NCBI GenBank assembly: GCA_019828565.1
Contig: JAHDYR010000006.1
Location: 1 to 64,000 of the forward strand
Direction: 5' to 3'
DNA from: Carpediemonas membranifera
Taxonomy: Eukaryota; Fornicata
DNA length: 64,000 bases
This document shows positions 54,371 through 61,891 of the stretch, one piece after another. The notes below the pieces were generated by a model. It searched no databases, was not told the origin of the DNA, and saw only the letters and a program-made list of their open reading frames with translations. Positions within the stretch are counted from its first letter, which is position 1; each line of letters opens with the position of its first letter. The translations under genes and the position numbers were made by a program.

Positions 54371-56134
54371 TTAATAAAAACACAAGTCGATCATCTTCTC
54401 CTCGATCTCCTCAAAGGTCGGTCTCAGCTCATGATCCATCCTGAGGCATGACTTGACCAGCACCTTGAGCTCGGAGTCCTCGATGCGGTCCAAGTCAGGC
54501 GTCTCGCCACCACAGACCTTATGCTGCACCTGGACGGCGTTGAGACCGTACCAGGGCTCCTCCTCGGCCATCAGCTCCCATGCGACGATACCGAAAGCGA
54601 ACACATCGGCCTCCTTCGTGGCGTCCTTTCCTCCAAGGACCTCAGGCGCCATGTACCGCCATGTTCCCGCCATGTCGGGACTAGAAGCCGTAGTGGCTGC
54701 CGACGTGATCACACTGAGACCGAAATCTGACACGAGCGCCCAGTACCTCTCGTCCGAGGCAGCTGGGGGCGGAGTGTGTTTCATGAGGATGTTGGCAGGC
54801 TTCAGGTCGCGGTGGATGATGCCGTTGTCGTGGAGGTGGCCCATTCCTCCCGCTACTTGTCTCAGAATGTGCATCTTATCCTTGGCCGTAAACTGCTCGG
54901 GCTTGAATCCATGGAGGTCGTCGTCGAGACTATTGGCGCATAGATCCATGACCAAGTTCATTGTACGCCGCTCCATATCGACGTGTATGCCGTAGAGCCT
55001 GACTACGTTCGTGTGAGCCAGCGCAGTGTGCACCTTAAGCTCGTTGACAGTGTCCTGATAAGAACGACGGGTCACACCAGCAGTGATGGTCTTGATGGCG
55101 ACGGGGAGGCCCTTCTCTGGGCACCCGTCGACGTAGAAAGTGCCCTTGTACACCTGGCCGAAGGACCCAGCGCCGATGAGGGCGGCCTTGTCGTCCGTGT
55201 AGTCGAGGTGGTCGGCGGGAATCTCGACCACGCCTCCACGGAACTCGTCGGCGGCCATGGCTACGTCCTCCTCGTCGGGGACGTCCTGCAGGCGTCTGTT
55301 GGCGTCCGCGAGGGCTCTCATCGCTTCAACCTCGTCCCTTCTGTCCTGGGCATCAGCGGCAAGATATGAAAGCATCGTATCTCTAAATACAGCCAGATCG
55401 CGAGATATCTCGTCTCTACGGTCTCTCAGGAGCTCCTGGTAGCCGTCCGTAACCCCCAGACTGGTCCAGGGCTGCCCGACACGGCCCTTGGCCCGATTGG
55501 TAGCAGTGTCGGCGTACACCAGCTTGTCCCTGATAGCGGGGTTGGAGATGGACATGGAGCCTAGGGGCATGCCGACACGACCGAGGCGCCTGTTGTATGG
55601 GTTGTCGACATAGACTGGGGTGGGCTTGGAAGTGATGGCGCCAGACTTCGAGCCAACCATGGAGCCGTGGGGCATGCCCACTCGTCCGAGGGCGCGGTTC
55701 ATGCTGTTGTCCACGTACACCTTCACTCCGCCCTTGCTCGGGGAGGCTGACGACGAGGCAGAGGGGCTCTTCGAGTGAACCATGGAGCCATGCGGCATCC
55801 CGACCCGGCCCAGTTGGCGGTTAAGACTGTTGTCCACGTACACCTTCGGGCTCCTCTCGGCTTTGGCGCTGGAGGCGGTGCTGGAACCGACCGAGGGCTT
55901 TGTAGAGGACTGTGAGTAGACCGCGGAGCCGTGTGGCATACCAACACGTCCAAGACTGCGATTCAGACTGTTATCCACGTATGTACGGGAAGAGGTGGAT
56001 CTCGAAGCACTGTAGGATGATCCAGCACTGCTGCCGCCGCCACCACTTGAACGGGAAACAACCATCGAGCCCATCGGCATACCTGCACGACCTAGACTTC
56101 TGTTCGCCGCATTGTTAGCGTACGTGCGGCCCAT
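54371..56134 (-). CDS. TKL-type protein kinase with six GRVGMPxGS repeats
   Basis: The 587-residue protein has an N-terminal array of six units spaced 31-49 residues, each built on YVDNxxNRxLGRVGMPHGSM, separated by Ser-rich linkers (residues 1-230). A short coiled segment follows, then the kinase domain (about 315-587): glycine loop GAGSFGQVYKG, Lys in VAIKTI, HRDLKPANI, DFG in VSDFGLSV, MAPEVLGG and a closing LRPTFEEIEEKM. All catalytic residues are present, so it should be active. The TKL type is judged from SFGQVYKG and HRDLKPANILM. I do not recognise the repeat; repeats two to five are nearly identical and may be a docking or membrane-binding motif. Confidence 0.88.
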   Translation of the reverse strand: MGRTYANNAANRSLGRAGMPMGSMVVSRSSGGGGSSAGSSYSASRSTSSRTYVDNSLNRSLGRVGMPHGSAVYSQSSTKPSVGSSTASSAKAERSPKVYVDNSLNRQLGRVGMPHGSMVHSKSPSASSSASPSKGGVKVYVDNSMNRALGRVGMPHGSMVGSKSGAITSKPTPVYVDNPYNRRLGRVGMPLGSMSISNPAIRDKLVYADTATNRAKGRVGQPWTSLGVTDGYQELLRDRRDEISRDLAVFRDTMLSYLAADAQDRRDEVEAMRALADANRRLQDVPDEEDVAMAADEFRGGVVEIPADHLDYTDDKAALIGAGSFGQVYKGTFYVDGCPEKGLPVAIKTITAGVTRRSYQDTVNELKVHTALAHTNVVRLYGIHVDMERRTMNLVMDLCANSLDDDLHGFKPEQFTAKDKMHILRQVAGGMGHLHDNGIIHRDLKPANILMKHTPPPAASDERYWALVSDFGLSVITSAATTASSPDMAGTWRYMAPEVLGGKDATKEADVFAFGIVAWELMAEEEPWYGLNAVQVQHKVCGGETPDLDRIEDSELKVLVKSCLRMDHELRPTFEEIEEKMIDLCFY

Positions 56135-56338
56135 TCCGCCCGTCTTTCTTCAGCGCGCTTTTTGACACCCATCCGACTGTGCCCGAGTCACGGCTGTGAC
56201 GATGGCAGGCCTATAAATGTAATGTGCTCATCTCACACTCCCATTTGCCCCTGTTTTGGTTTTTGTTGTGTCGACTCGCACGCCTGTCAAATAAAAAGTT
56301 TAAAATGGCAATTGTGCCCGACTGCATGTCTCCATCGC

Positions 56339-56932
56339 CTAAGCACGGTGCGGCGCCACCCCCAGCATCGAGTCAAGTACCCCCATCTCATACAGCTCCA
56401 TGAGGCCAGCGGGCAGGGTCTCGGTCTGGGTCCAGGAATCGGACACGGGTACCGTCCTCACCCTGGCCGCTGCCCTGGATGCTTTAGTGGTCCCGTCGAG
56501 GATCCGTTGCGGGTCTTCGGTGCAAATGGTTGTCGTCTCGGGGAGGCCTCTGGTTCGGCTGTTCTGGAACCAAGTGCGGACTTTGAGGATGTCCAGGCCG
56601 GTGTACTCGGAGATGCTGGAGAGCTGCTCGCGGGACGGGTAGCGTTGAAGCTGGAAGGTGGCGCACAGAGCTGCGAGCTGTTCTGGTGTGTAGCCTCGGT
56701 GATGCGTATGCGTGCTCTTCCTGATGGCCTTTGCAGTCTTTGAGTGAGTATGGGATTTGCTGAGGAGCTCAATATCAGCAAGAATGTCCGTAGCGGTCCG
56801 TGCATCGGGATCAAGCCCTGAGCTCAATGCAGAAACCGGGGGAACAGAAAGTGCGGAGATGACACTTGCTGATGGAAGCATAGGAGTAGAAAGCGCCGCC
56901 AGGTCTGGCGGTTGGAAGTCTGAGTCATTCAT
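56339..56932 (-). CDS. Homeodomain protein
   Basis: The 197-residue protein has a homeodomain at residues about 72-131 (GYTPEQLAALCATFQLQRYP, REQLSSISEYTGLDILKVRT, WFQNSRTRG). Helix 3 keeps W48, F49, N51 and R53, the DNA-contact set; position 50 is Gln. Flanks are low-complexity Ser/Ala/Pro. It is probably a sequence-specific transcription factor. The promoter-like TAAACTGCGG lies 27 nt before the ATG; the duplicated CFAP299/F1 segment begins 60 nt before the ATG, leaving only a short own promoter. Confidence 0.9.
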   Translation of the reverse strand: MNDSDFQPPDLAALSTPMLPSASVISALSVPPVSALSSGLDPDARTATDILADIELLSKSHTHSKTAKAIRKSTHTHHRGYTPEQLAALCATFQLQRYPSREQLSSISEYTGLDILKVRTWFQNSRTRGLPETTTICTEDPQRILDGTTKASRAAARVRTVPVSDSWTQTETLPAGLMELYEMGVLDSMLGVAPHRA

Positions 56933-56958
56933 TCTGACGCGTCTTTCGACCGGGTGTT

Positions 56959-56968
56959 TAAACTGCGG
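56959..56968 (-). promoter_or_regulatory. Promoter-like motif before the homeodomain gene
   Basis: TAAACTGCGG, 27 nt before the ATG; CCGCAGTTTA in gene direction. Confidence 0.5.
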
Positions 56969-57301
56969 GTTAATGAATCAGACTTTACTTTTTTTCAGCT
57001 TCAGCTTTCCGCGCCTCGAACTCCTCGCGCTTCAGAGTATCGCCATTGCCTCTGTAGCCGAGCTCTACGAGCTGCCTGGCCATGTCTTGGTCGTCGAGGT
57101 AAAACATGTCCGTGGTGGTGATCTGCGAGTCCAGATACTCATCATATGTGTTGAACGCAAGCGCTATAGTATCAATATATTGTTCTCACCGTAGTCAAAT
57201 TGAACGTTGTCGCCCATTCTCTCGAACGTGCAAATTGTTGCAGACATAAACTGCACAATGAAGAACTGAAGTCTGCTATAGACGATTGAGAGTTACTTTA
57301 C

Positions 57302-58945
57302 TGCTTGCACTGTGCACTCTATGATACTTCATTACTCCCGCTCTCCCTTCCTTCTTCTTGAGAGTGATATTTCGATAGTCTGTCATCATCGTCGGGGGTC
57401 ATCAATCAGTGCTTCTCCAGTCCTCTCGCCAAGCAACTAGCTTCCCACCTATCGTCTACCCCATCTTACTTCCATCCGCTCTCTTCTGCTTGTCGGATTT
57501 CGGGGTCTTGATCATGACGTCTTTGCAATCATCACCATGGCCTTCCATCGCACAGCGGGCTCTTCTATGCCGCTGCCTGAAGATAAAACACTTCAGTTCT
57601 TCTAATTCTCGCCATTATCACTGCATAGTCTCGTTCATTAAACGTCTGTCGTCTTTGATGTGTGTTGTTAACAAGTGATCGGTTCATTCACCGCAAAACG
57701 CAGAGCTTCACATGACCAGCATCTATACGGTCAAGTTCTCCATATCCTCCATTCTCCATAACCGTAGAAACGTGATTCCTTTCATCGCGGACTTCTACGC
57801 CGGATTGGAGAACAGGCTCTGCTCGTTCACGAAGGCCAAGTACTTTCACACTTGCCTTCTGTCATACATCGCCGCGTGTTGCCACCACGCCAATCTCTCC
57901 TTGCCCGTGCATGACCAGGCTCTGCACCAGGCCATCGTTATCGTCGCCTACCGACGAAGTGGAGAGTACCGAAACCTCGCCGCCGACTCACTCGTCGACC
58001 GCTTCCTGGGCGCGAAAAAATACGCCGCAGTTCGGCAGGTTGTCACCTCAATAGCCGAGATGCCACTGTGGCATGACGAGTTCATCATCCGCCTCAGCAC
58101 AGCCCTCAGGGCAGCTCGTCTACAGTGCCCTGGCGAGTTCGAAGTGTGGGCACAGCAAGACCCCCAGCTTCGCGTTCGATATGACTCCTGCGTCATTCAA
58201 AAGTACAAATCTAGATAGTCTACAAAACTCGGTTAGGTTTGTGCTCCTCCACGAGCAGGAAATATTCGACGCTGGGATGGTCAAGAGCTTCCGCAGAGTG
58301 CGCCTGACGAACCACATCTTGCGCCAAAAGCACTTCCACAGAGCTGGGGAGCAGCTTGCTCGCACCCTAGGCTGGACTCCTCGGCGACTCCCTCGCAGTA
58401 TTGCCCCTCCCCGGGCAGCCCCCACCAGGCTGATTGTCTTCTACGGAAGCGCTAGATTCAAGACGCCCCGTCGGGTGCATCCATGCGCGCCGTATGGTCG
58501 CCTTGCTACCTTACTACCATCATGAGAGCTTTCAACATCACTGCTGAAGTGCGGATGACTAACGAGTTCCGAACCTCACTCGTCTGCCCCTTCTGCCGCG
58601 CGAGGTTCCGTAGAACTCGCTACACGAGGCGCACGATGCGATGCCACAACCCGAATTGTCAAGGTGCTCCATGGTACAGACAGCAACGCCTCAATTCCGA
58701 TCCTACTACCACCACTTGGCTCAATCTCTCCCATAGAGACAAGACTGCTGCACAGAACATCTTGGATTGCGGCCTCATGACGGATGCACAGTATCAAGCC
58801 AGTGCTTTCAGAAATCCAGCCCGTCTTCCCAACTATAACCCCAATACACCAATTACGGCTAACCAGCCGCTAGTCTTCGCCTCCGGGCAAGCTAATTGAA
58901 GTGGAGAGACGCAGTGCTTGCACTGTGCACTCTATGATACTTCAT
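57302..58945 (+). mobile_element. Fanzor/TnpB-like insertion F1, copy 2
   Basis: Same structure as copy 1: left repeat 57,302-57,333 (32 nt) and right repeat 58,915-58,945 (31 nt, last T missing). Deletions of 4 nt in the leader and 9 nt in the C-terminus (one loss of three codons, in frame) distinguish it. It moved together with CFAP299 sequence, so this copy did not arise by clean excision and insertion between its own ends. Confidence 0.7.
57712..58899 (+). pseudogene. Fanzor/TnpB-like ORF, broken (F1 copy 2)
   Basis: The same three frames as copy 1 with the same two frameshifts and the same missing RuvC-I region. Changes include RRQCPREFDVWVQQ to RLQCPGEFEVWAQQ, an 8- to 9-residue region near the end shortened by three residues, and NIVD to NILD after the RuvC-III Asp. 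The zinc-finger cysteines and the SHRDKTAAQNI motif are unchanged. The lesions therefore predate the duplication. Confidence 0.6.
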
Positions 58946-59358
58946 GAATCAGGACCACGAGTGGACGAATCAAGGGCAATTGAGTGTCGCCTATTCGCCA
59001 TAAGCATGCGATTAATGCTCGGGATGGGTGGCGATGGCAATCTCAGACGATGGCGGTGCTGCTGCCTCGGTCTGGGGGATCGATGACTGTTTGTGGACGT
59101 CTATTGAATGGTGTGGAATGGCCTATATTTCTGGATATTAGGCGCGTGGTAGGTGATTTCAGGTGTCGCGACGAGTCTATTTATGATGGAGTCAGATGAG
59201 TCGGAACCGAGACACACGAGCACTGGGCCTGGCATCATGGAATAGGACGTACAACGTGAGTAACACGGCTCATCAGCTTGCATCCTCCGTTTGACCAACG
59301 AGCCAGCTCACGTATGGATCCAACGACATGCACACCCTCACACCCAACCCACGAACAC
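58946..59358. other. Intergenic after F1 copy 2
   Basis: About 410 bases without a gene I can support. No repeats or promoter-like motifs stand out. Short plus-strand frames here have no recognisable content. Confidence 0.5.
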
Positions 59359-60509
59359 CTAGTTTATGCTGAACTCCGCAATCTGCCTCACCACCTCCTC
59401 CCCGGGGTCCTCCCCCCACGTGGTCACAATCACCTCCTTGTTCCCGACAACACGACACGTCAGTCGCATCTCCCCTTTGCATAGAGTCGCCGAAGTCATC
59501 CCATCGCTCCAATACTGCAGCAAAGCTGTGAGAAGCTCGCCACGCTGCTCGCTGAGCTGGCCGCGATGCTCGGTGGGGCCGCGGGTGGTTGATTGTGACA
59601 TGAAGTCCTTGGTGACAATGATAAATGAGAGCACGTGGCGAGGCATCGCTTCCACGGGCGGTGGGGTGAGCTCGATCGGGACAATATCTGAATCTCTCAA
59701 AGATTTGGAGAAATCAGATATGGCTGGGAGAATTTTGGTATCAACCCCGACTGAAATTGGAGTCAGTGTGCAAAGAATCACCTCAGACACCACCATTCTG
59801 AGCCTAAGTCTGAAGAATGACAGCCTATGCCAGGACTCGGAATAAAAAACAGGAACCGACATGTAAGAGTTGGACCCCAGCGACCTGGCCTCGCCCAGGA
59901 TCGATATGAGACGGAGCAGGGCGGGTTCCATGGTTGTAGCAAGGGTGCACATGCTTTGGAGCAGGGCCGACGTGCCTTGTACGGTTTTGTCCAGCTCCTT
60001 GAGGACATCCGTGAGGCCAGTGCGCGTGTCGTGGTCAACAACTGCTGTGGGGATCTTGCCAAGCATTGCTGCCGGGCTAGATTGGTGAACGTCAATAATA
60101 CTCTTGACGAGGTCGTCAAGCCCGTCAAACGACATAAGAGACGTCCATGACTCCTTGGAGCCGAAGATGAAGGTGAGAATATCACGGAGATCGCGTGTGA
60201 TGTTCTCTATGAGGCCGGTGCACGATGCCTTTGGCGGTGTGATCAAGATGAAGCGGAAGGAGTGGATGCGGACAATATGTACCGCGATTTCGTTCTTTCC
60301 TTCACCAAAGACAAGACACCGAGGCGGAGGAAGACCTGTGTATGAGTCTGAGAGCTGCTGCAGAGTCTGATCAGCCTTGATGATCTGTTGCGCAGTGGGG
60401 ACATTCTCGCTGCACTCTACGTGAGTTCTTGTGAGTAGTAAGACATACCAAATGAATATAGAACGTCGTCAGTATTATCTACAATGTGCAGCCCGTATAT
60501 TTCCGTCAT
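59359..60509 (-). CDS. Longin-domain protein (Fuzzy/Mon1-Ccz1 type), one intron
   Basis: Exon 1 (60,509-60,449) encodes MTEIYGLHIVDNTDDVLYSF and exon 2 (60,416-59,359) continues with ECSENVPTAQQ; total 372 residues. The N-terminal strand pattern (YGLHIVDNTDDVLYS), then VHIVRIHSFRFILITPP and LRDILTFIFGS, is that of a longin domain. Overall length and the pattern of two more longin-like segments suit Fuzzy (CPLANE complex at basal bodies) or a Mon1/Ccz1 relative (Rab7 exchange). In a flagellated organism with CFAP299, Fuzzy would be plausible, but the sequence does not decide. TAAACTGCAC (60,538-60,547) lies 29 nt before the ATG. Confidence 0.5.
60417..60448 (-). other. 32-nt intron in the longin gene
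   Basis: GTATGT to CTCACGTAG on the minus strand. Splicing joins VLYSF to ECSENV in frame (codon G|AG). The downstream frame otherwise has only a TTG start. Confidence 0.8.
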
Positions 60510-60537
60510 TCGAGGTGCAACGATGCGTCGTCGTCAA

Positions 60538-60547
60538 TAAACTGCAC
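60538..60547 (-). promoter_or_regulatory. Promoter-like motif before the longin gene
   Basis: TAAACTGCAC, 29 nt before the exon 1 ATG. Its position supports the proposed first exon. Confidence 0.5.
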
Positions 60548-60758
60548 AATCGATCCCACACGGCGAGTGGACGTAGTGGCGAGTAGTACCACATGTAGTA
60601 TGCCAACAATGGCCAACTACATCCCGCTCCTCGCCTGCTTCGACCCCATCTCACGCTCATTGTCTCAGTCGTCTTGGGCTCACTTCAATAGCCGCCCATG
60701 CCAGGAGAAAGAGAGTTTATTCCTGGTAATAATGATAACAACAGCACCCCAACCCGCG

Positions 60759-61808
60759 TCACCGCCCGAAGTTAACAGCTACCGCAGACATCCAAGTTAT
60801 CGCCCGCTGCAACGCGGCCTTGTCGTCCACGCTAAGCTGCTGGCCCGGCATTCCCCGGGCCTGTACATTCGACACAAGCTCTGATATCAGCGCCAGATCC
60901 CGTACGAACTGCTTGGGGTCAAGCTCAGGCGGCATCCGCTCCATGGGCTCGTGGAAACGCAGCGTGGGATGGCCTTCGGATGCTCCTGACGCTCCGAATT
61001 CCGGAACAGAGGTGCTAATATACAGCCCAGACGACACAATCCCAAGGTCCTCCTCCCCAAACGGTGGAAGGACCGTGGACCTCGCGCTCTGGGCGGTCGG
61101 CTGGATGACCTTAACCTGCGGGCTGGGAGGGGGTTCCGAGACCTCGCCGGGGCGCTCCCCGGTGCCAAGGCACGCCTTGTCTCTCACCCGGATCACTGCT
61201 TTCCTGAACGTCGTCACAGACGCCAGAGATTGCTCGGGGTAGGCCTTGCAGTAGAGGTGCTTGAGGTTGACTAGCATCGGGCCGCCGATGGGCATGGAGG
61301 CGGATACACCCTGGTCTGCAAGGAACTGGGTGACTGTAAAGTCTCTGTCTGCCCTCGGCTTCGGTCCGCGCTTGACGTCTTGTAAGACGCCGTTCTGGTG
61401 GGCTGTAACCCATCGCTGGAGGGATTCTTTGCGAAGATGTGGGTTCTCTGACAAGACATAGTCTAGACCGTGCTTCTGGAACGCCTGTACATATGACAGC
61501 TTCTCTTGGAACGTGTATACCCGGCGTTTGGTCCTCGGTTTCTTGATGAAGCCGCGCCTGGCGGCATGAAAGCCAGTAGCTCCAAGCGCAGGTGCTGTAA
61601 TTGACGCCTCACGTTCAGCAAGTGCTGCTTGAACTTCACCAAGTGTTTGCGGCTTCGGTGGGGCCCGCGCAGGTACCACCTTTTGAGACTTCTCAGCTTT
61701 AACAAGCGAACCGACCGTGGGTGCTGGAGAAATTGATTGTATTTGATTACTTGGTCGTGCATGTACTTGGTTTGAACGTGCCAAAGGCTCCCGATCTTTT
61801 GTTTCCAT
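60759..61808 (-). CDS. CENP-B/Tigger-like DNA-binding protein without transposase core
   Basis: The 349-residue protein carries a helix-turn-helix like the Psq/CENP-B N-terminal domain (KRRVYTFQEKLSYVQAFQKH, SENPHLRKESLQRWVTAHQN, about residues 95-137), then a second segment (GPKPRADRDFTVTQFLADQG, GPMLVNLKHLYCKAYPEQSL, SVTTFRKAVIRVRDKA) like the Tc5/CENP-B second HTH. No DDE catalytic domain follows; the rest is Pro-rich with a C-terminal helix. This is what a domesticated transposase DNA-binding domain looks like. Start: ATG of METKDREPLARS. TAAACTGCAC lies 26 nt upstream. Confidence 0.55.
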   Translation of the reverse strand: METKDREPLARSNQVHARPSNQIQSISPAPTVGSLVKAEKSQKVVPARAPPKPQTLGEVQAALAEREASITAPALGATGFHAARRGFIKKPRTKRRVYTFQEKLSYVQAFQKHGLDYVLSENPHLRKESLQRWVTAHQNGVLQDVKRGPKPRADRDFTVTQFLADQGVSASMPIGGPMLVNLKHLYCKAYPEQSLASVTTFRKAVIRVRDKACLGTGERPGEVSEPPPSPQVKVIQPTAQSARSTVLPPFGEEDLGIVSSGLYISTSVPEFGASGASEGHPTLRFHEPMERMPPELDPKQFVRDLALISELVSNVQARGMPGQQLSVDDKAALQRAITWMSAVAVNFGR

Positions 61809-61833
61809 TTTGTCCACTCAGTTGGTTTAATAC

Positions 61834-61843
61834 TAAACTGCAC
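61834..61843 (-). promoter_or_regulatory. Promoter-like motif before the CENP-B-like gene
   Basis: TAAACTGCAC, 26 nt before the ATG, and 49 nt from the stop of the ISWI gene. Confidence 0.5.
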
Positions 61844-61891
61844 ATAATAAAAAACGACTATAGCACAGCTTATAATCCGTTTTATATCACT

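Larger units (their letters stand above)
56992..58945. repeat. Derived copy of the CFAP299-F1 segment
   Basis: It matches 31,210-33,174 at about 99.5%. It includes residues 1 to about 84 of CFAP299 on the minus strand (56,992-57,247, with a 2-nt insertion near 57,180 that breaks even this fragment), its promoter motif TAAACTGCAC (57,247-57,256), and all of F1. The right edge coincides with the end of the right direct repeat; the left edge lies in a run of T. It was placed between the homeodomain gene and the longin gene. Confidence 0.95.

Noticed and set aside
31518-58945. F1 as an LTR-type element with the 32-bp repeats as termini
   Set aside because: The repeats are too short for LTRs, lack TG...CA ends, and the ORF has no RT or integrase motif.
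15100-61817. Longer starts at GTG, TTG or CTG for several host genes
   Set aside because: These are nuclear eukaryotic genes, so I used ATG starts. In HOP2, NAE1, the ZNRD2-like and longin genes the non-ATG start was a sign of an upstream exon.
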